Shown here in pieces: positions 13,181 through 14,427 of a DNA stretch of 14,427 nucleotides. A model generated the notes under the pieces. The model saw only the letters and a list, made by a program, of their open reading frames with translations. It did no database searches and was not told the origin of the DNA. Position numbers and translations under genes: made by a program. How positions within the stretch are numbered: the first letter of the stretch is position 1; every line of letters begins with the position of its first letter. The stretch comes from CAZVCJ01 sp964625745 (GTDB lineage Bacteria; Chloroflexota; Anaerolineae; VGOG01), in NCBI GenBank assembly GCA_964625745.1, contig CAZVCJ010000103.1:1-14427 (forward strand). Direction: 5' to 3'.

Positions 13181-14427
13181 GTGAATATTCGAGAGTACAA
13201 TCGCCTGGCGTGGAATCAGGAAGTTGAGCGCGAGAATCAATGGACTGTTCCAGTAAGCAAAGAGGCTGTTGCTGCCGCCAGGCAAGGTCAATGGGAGATC
13301 TTATTGACGCCATCAAAACCGGTTCCGAAGGAGTGGTTTCCCGATTTGGAGGGCTGCAACATCCTTTGCCTGGCCTCGGGCGGAGGGCAGCAGGGCCCGA
13401 TTCTGGCTGCGGCGGGGGCAAATGTGACCGTCCTCGATAACTCGCCCCGGCAGTTGGAACAGGACCGTTTCGTCGCCGAGAGGGACTCGCTCGCCATCGC
13501 CACCGTCGAGGGCGACATGGCCGACCTTTCGATGCTCTCCGATCAGAGCTTTGATCTCATCGTGCACCCCGTCTCCAACGTGTTCGTCCCCGACGTGCGG
13601 CCAGTGTGGGCGGAAGCGTTTCGGGTGCTGCGGCACGGTGGAGCGCTGCTGGCCGGTTTCGACAATCCGGCGATTCATCTCTTCGATTACGACCTCGCCG
13701 ACCGCACCGGCATTCTCCAGGTCAAGTATGCCCTCCCCTACTCCGACCTGACCAGCTTGACCGAAGAGGAAAGGCAGCGGCGTGTGATTGACGAAGGATT
13801 CCCTCTTGAATTCAGCCACACCCTGGAGGATCAGATCGGTGGGCAGCTCGATGTTGGCTTTGTGATCACTGGCTTTTACGAGGACTCATACGGCGAGGAG
13901 GAGGACGACATAGTGGCGAACTACATGCCAACCTTCATCGCCACGCGGGCGATCAAGCCTTTGCCCTTCACATTCCAACCCATGAACGAAGCCAGCGCCC
14001 GCGCTACCTTGGAGTGGCACTACGAGGCGCCTTATGACATCTACAACATAGCTCCCGACGACGTCGAGAAAGAAACGCAGCTCTTGCTCGACCCCCTGAA
14101 CGCTTACTACACCATCAGCGACGAGCATGGCCACCTGGTGGCCTACTGCTGCTTTGGCCCAGATGGACAGGTGCCAGGGGGCGACTACAGCGCCGCCGCA
14201 CTCGACATCGGCCTGGGGGTGCGACCAGACCTGACTGGGCAGGGGCGTGGCCTCACCTACGTCAACGCCGTCCTGGATTTCGCACGTCGCAGGTTTACGC
14301 CGACCGCCTTTCGCGTCACGGTAGCCGAGTTTAACAAGCGGGCGCTGCGGGTGTGGAAAAAGGCCGGCTTCCGACCCGTGCAGACCTTTGGGAGGAGCGG
14401 AGACGGCCTGCCCTTTGTGGTGCTGAC
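13181..14427 (+). CDS. Class I methyltransferase fused to GNAT acetyltransferase (3' end beyond window)
   Basis: A single open frame begins at GTG 13181 and has no stop in 415 codons before the window ends. Residues 1 to about 257 form a SAM-dependent methyltransferase: a REYNRLAWNQEVERENQW start (4-21), motif I LCLASGGGQQG (62-72), VTVLDNSPRQLEQD with an acidic residue after beta 2, and FDLIVHPVSN. Residues from about 262 form a GNAT N-acetyltransferase: FQPMNEASARATLEWHYEAP around 265-284, the acetyl-CoA loop VRPDLTGQGRG (347-357), and AEFNKRALRVWKKAGF near the end. The junction has almost no linker. Standalone relatives of the first half normally stop near FIATRAIKP, where this protein continues. 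No recognised substrate; small-molecule or peptide modification is possible. The methyltransferase lacks an obvious GxGxG (it has SGGGQQG), as is normal for this subgroup as I recall it. Confidence 0.85.
   Translation, partial: MNIREYNRLAWNQEVERENQWTVPVSKEAVAAARQGQWEILLTPSKPVPKEWFPDLEGCNILCLASGGGQQGPILAAAGANVTVLDNSPRQLEQDRFVAERDSLAIATVEGDMADLSMLSDQSFDLIVHPVSNVFVPDVRPVWAEAFRVLRHGGALLAGFDNPAIHLFDYDLADRTGILQVKYALPYSDLTSLTEEERQRRVIDEGFPLEFSHTLEDQIGGQLDVGFVITGFYEDSYGEEEDDIVANYMPTFIATRAIKPLPFTFQPMNEASARATLEWHYEAPYDIYNIAPDDVEKETQLLLDPLNAYYTISDEHGHLVAYCCFGPDGQVPGGDYSAAALDIGLGVRPDLTGQGRGLTYVNAVLDFARRRFTPTAFRVTVAEFNKRALRVWKKAGFRPVQTFGRSGDGLPFVVL

Noticed and set aside
1..14427. CRISPR arrays, tRNA or rRNA genes, transposases
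   Set aside because: No regularly spaced direct repeats, no cloverleaf or rRNA-like sequence and no transposase or integrase motifs were seen on either strand.

Overview
The window is a bacterial chromosome segment in which every credible gene lies on the + strand. Most genes are GC-rich. The family make-up suggests Chloroflexota or a similar high-GC environmental bacterium: a DUF6504-like protein next to a nuclease-like/winged-helix protein, an APRT-like phosphoribosyltransferase, and a methyltransferase-acetyltransferase fusion. This assignment is an inference; no rRNA, tRNA or taxonomic marker is present.

Region 1 (about 1-9000) is a defence locus built around a type III restriction-modification system. 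It starts with a small protein carrying a ParB-like DGNHR motif (162-824). Next is a complete Mod methyltransferase (903-2771), then a STAND/NACHT-like P-loop NTPase split over two reading frames (2925-3788 and 3775-6255), then a possible 38-codon ORF joined by ATGA overlaps on both sides (6252-6368), and finally a complete Res helicase-nuclease (6365-8986). The NTPase is therefore nested between the two subunits of the restriction enzyme. Its two halves join perfectly if one AG unit is restored to a short (AG)4 tract, so the copy here is frameshifted by mutation, by phase variation or by a sequencing error. The Mod ends and Res are GC-rich. The Mod recognition region, the ParB-like gene and the NTPase are visibly AT-richer, which points to mosaic assembly.

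Region 2 (about 8999-13010) is a compact run of metabolic or house-cleaning genes: a nuclease-like protein with a C-terminal winged helix, an overlapping DUF6504-like protein, an MTH1-type Nudix hydrolase, a divergent PRPP synthetase, a class I SAM methyltransferase and an APRT-like phosphoribosyltransferase. Spacing is tight up to the methyltransferase and suggests one transcription unit. The Nudix enzyme, PRPP synthetase and phosphoribosyltransferase form a nucleotide salvage/sanitation theme.

Region 3 (13181 to the window end) is an incomplete gene that starts at GTG behind a strong ribosome binding site. It fuses a class I methyltransferase to a GNAT acetyltransferase in one open frame and runs off the window.

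The points most worth a second look are the frameshifted NTPase inside the type III locus, the doubly overlapping 38-codon ORF, a perfect 15-bp-arm palindrome inside mod, and the methyltransferase-GNAT fusion.
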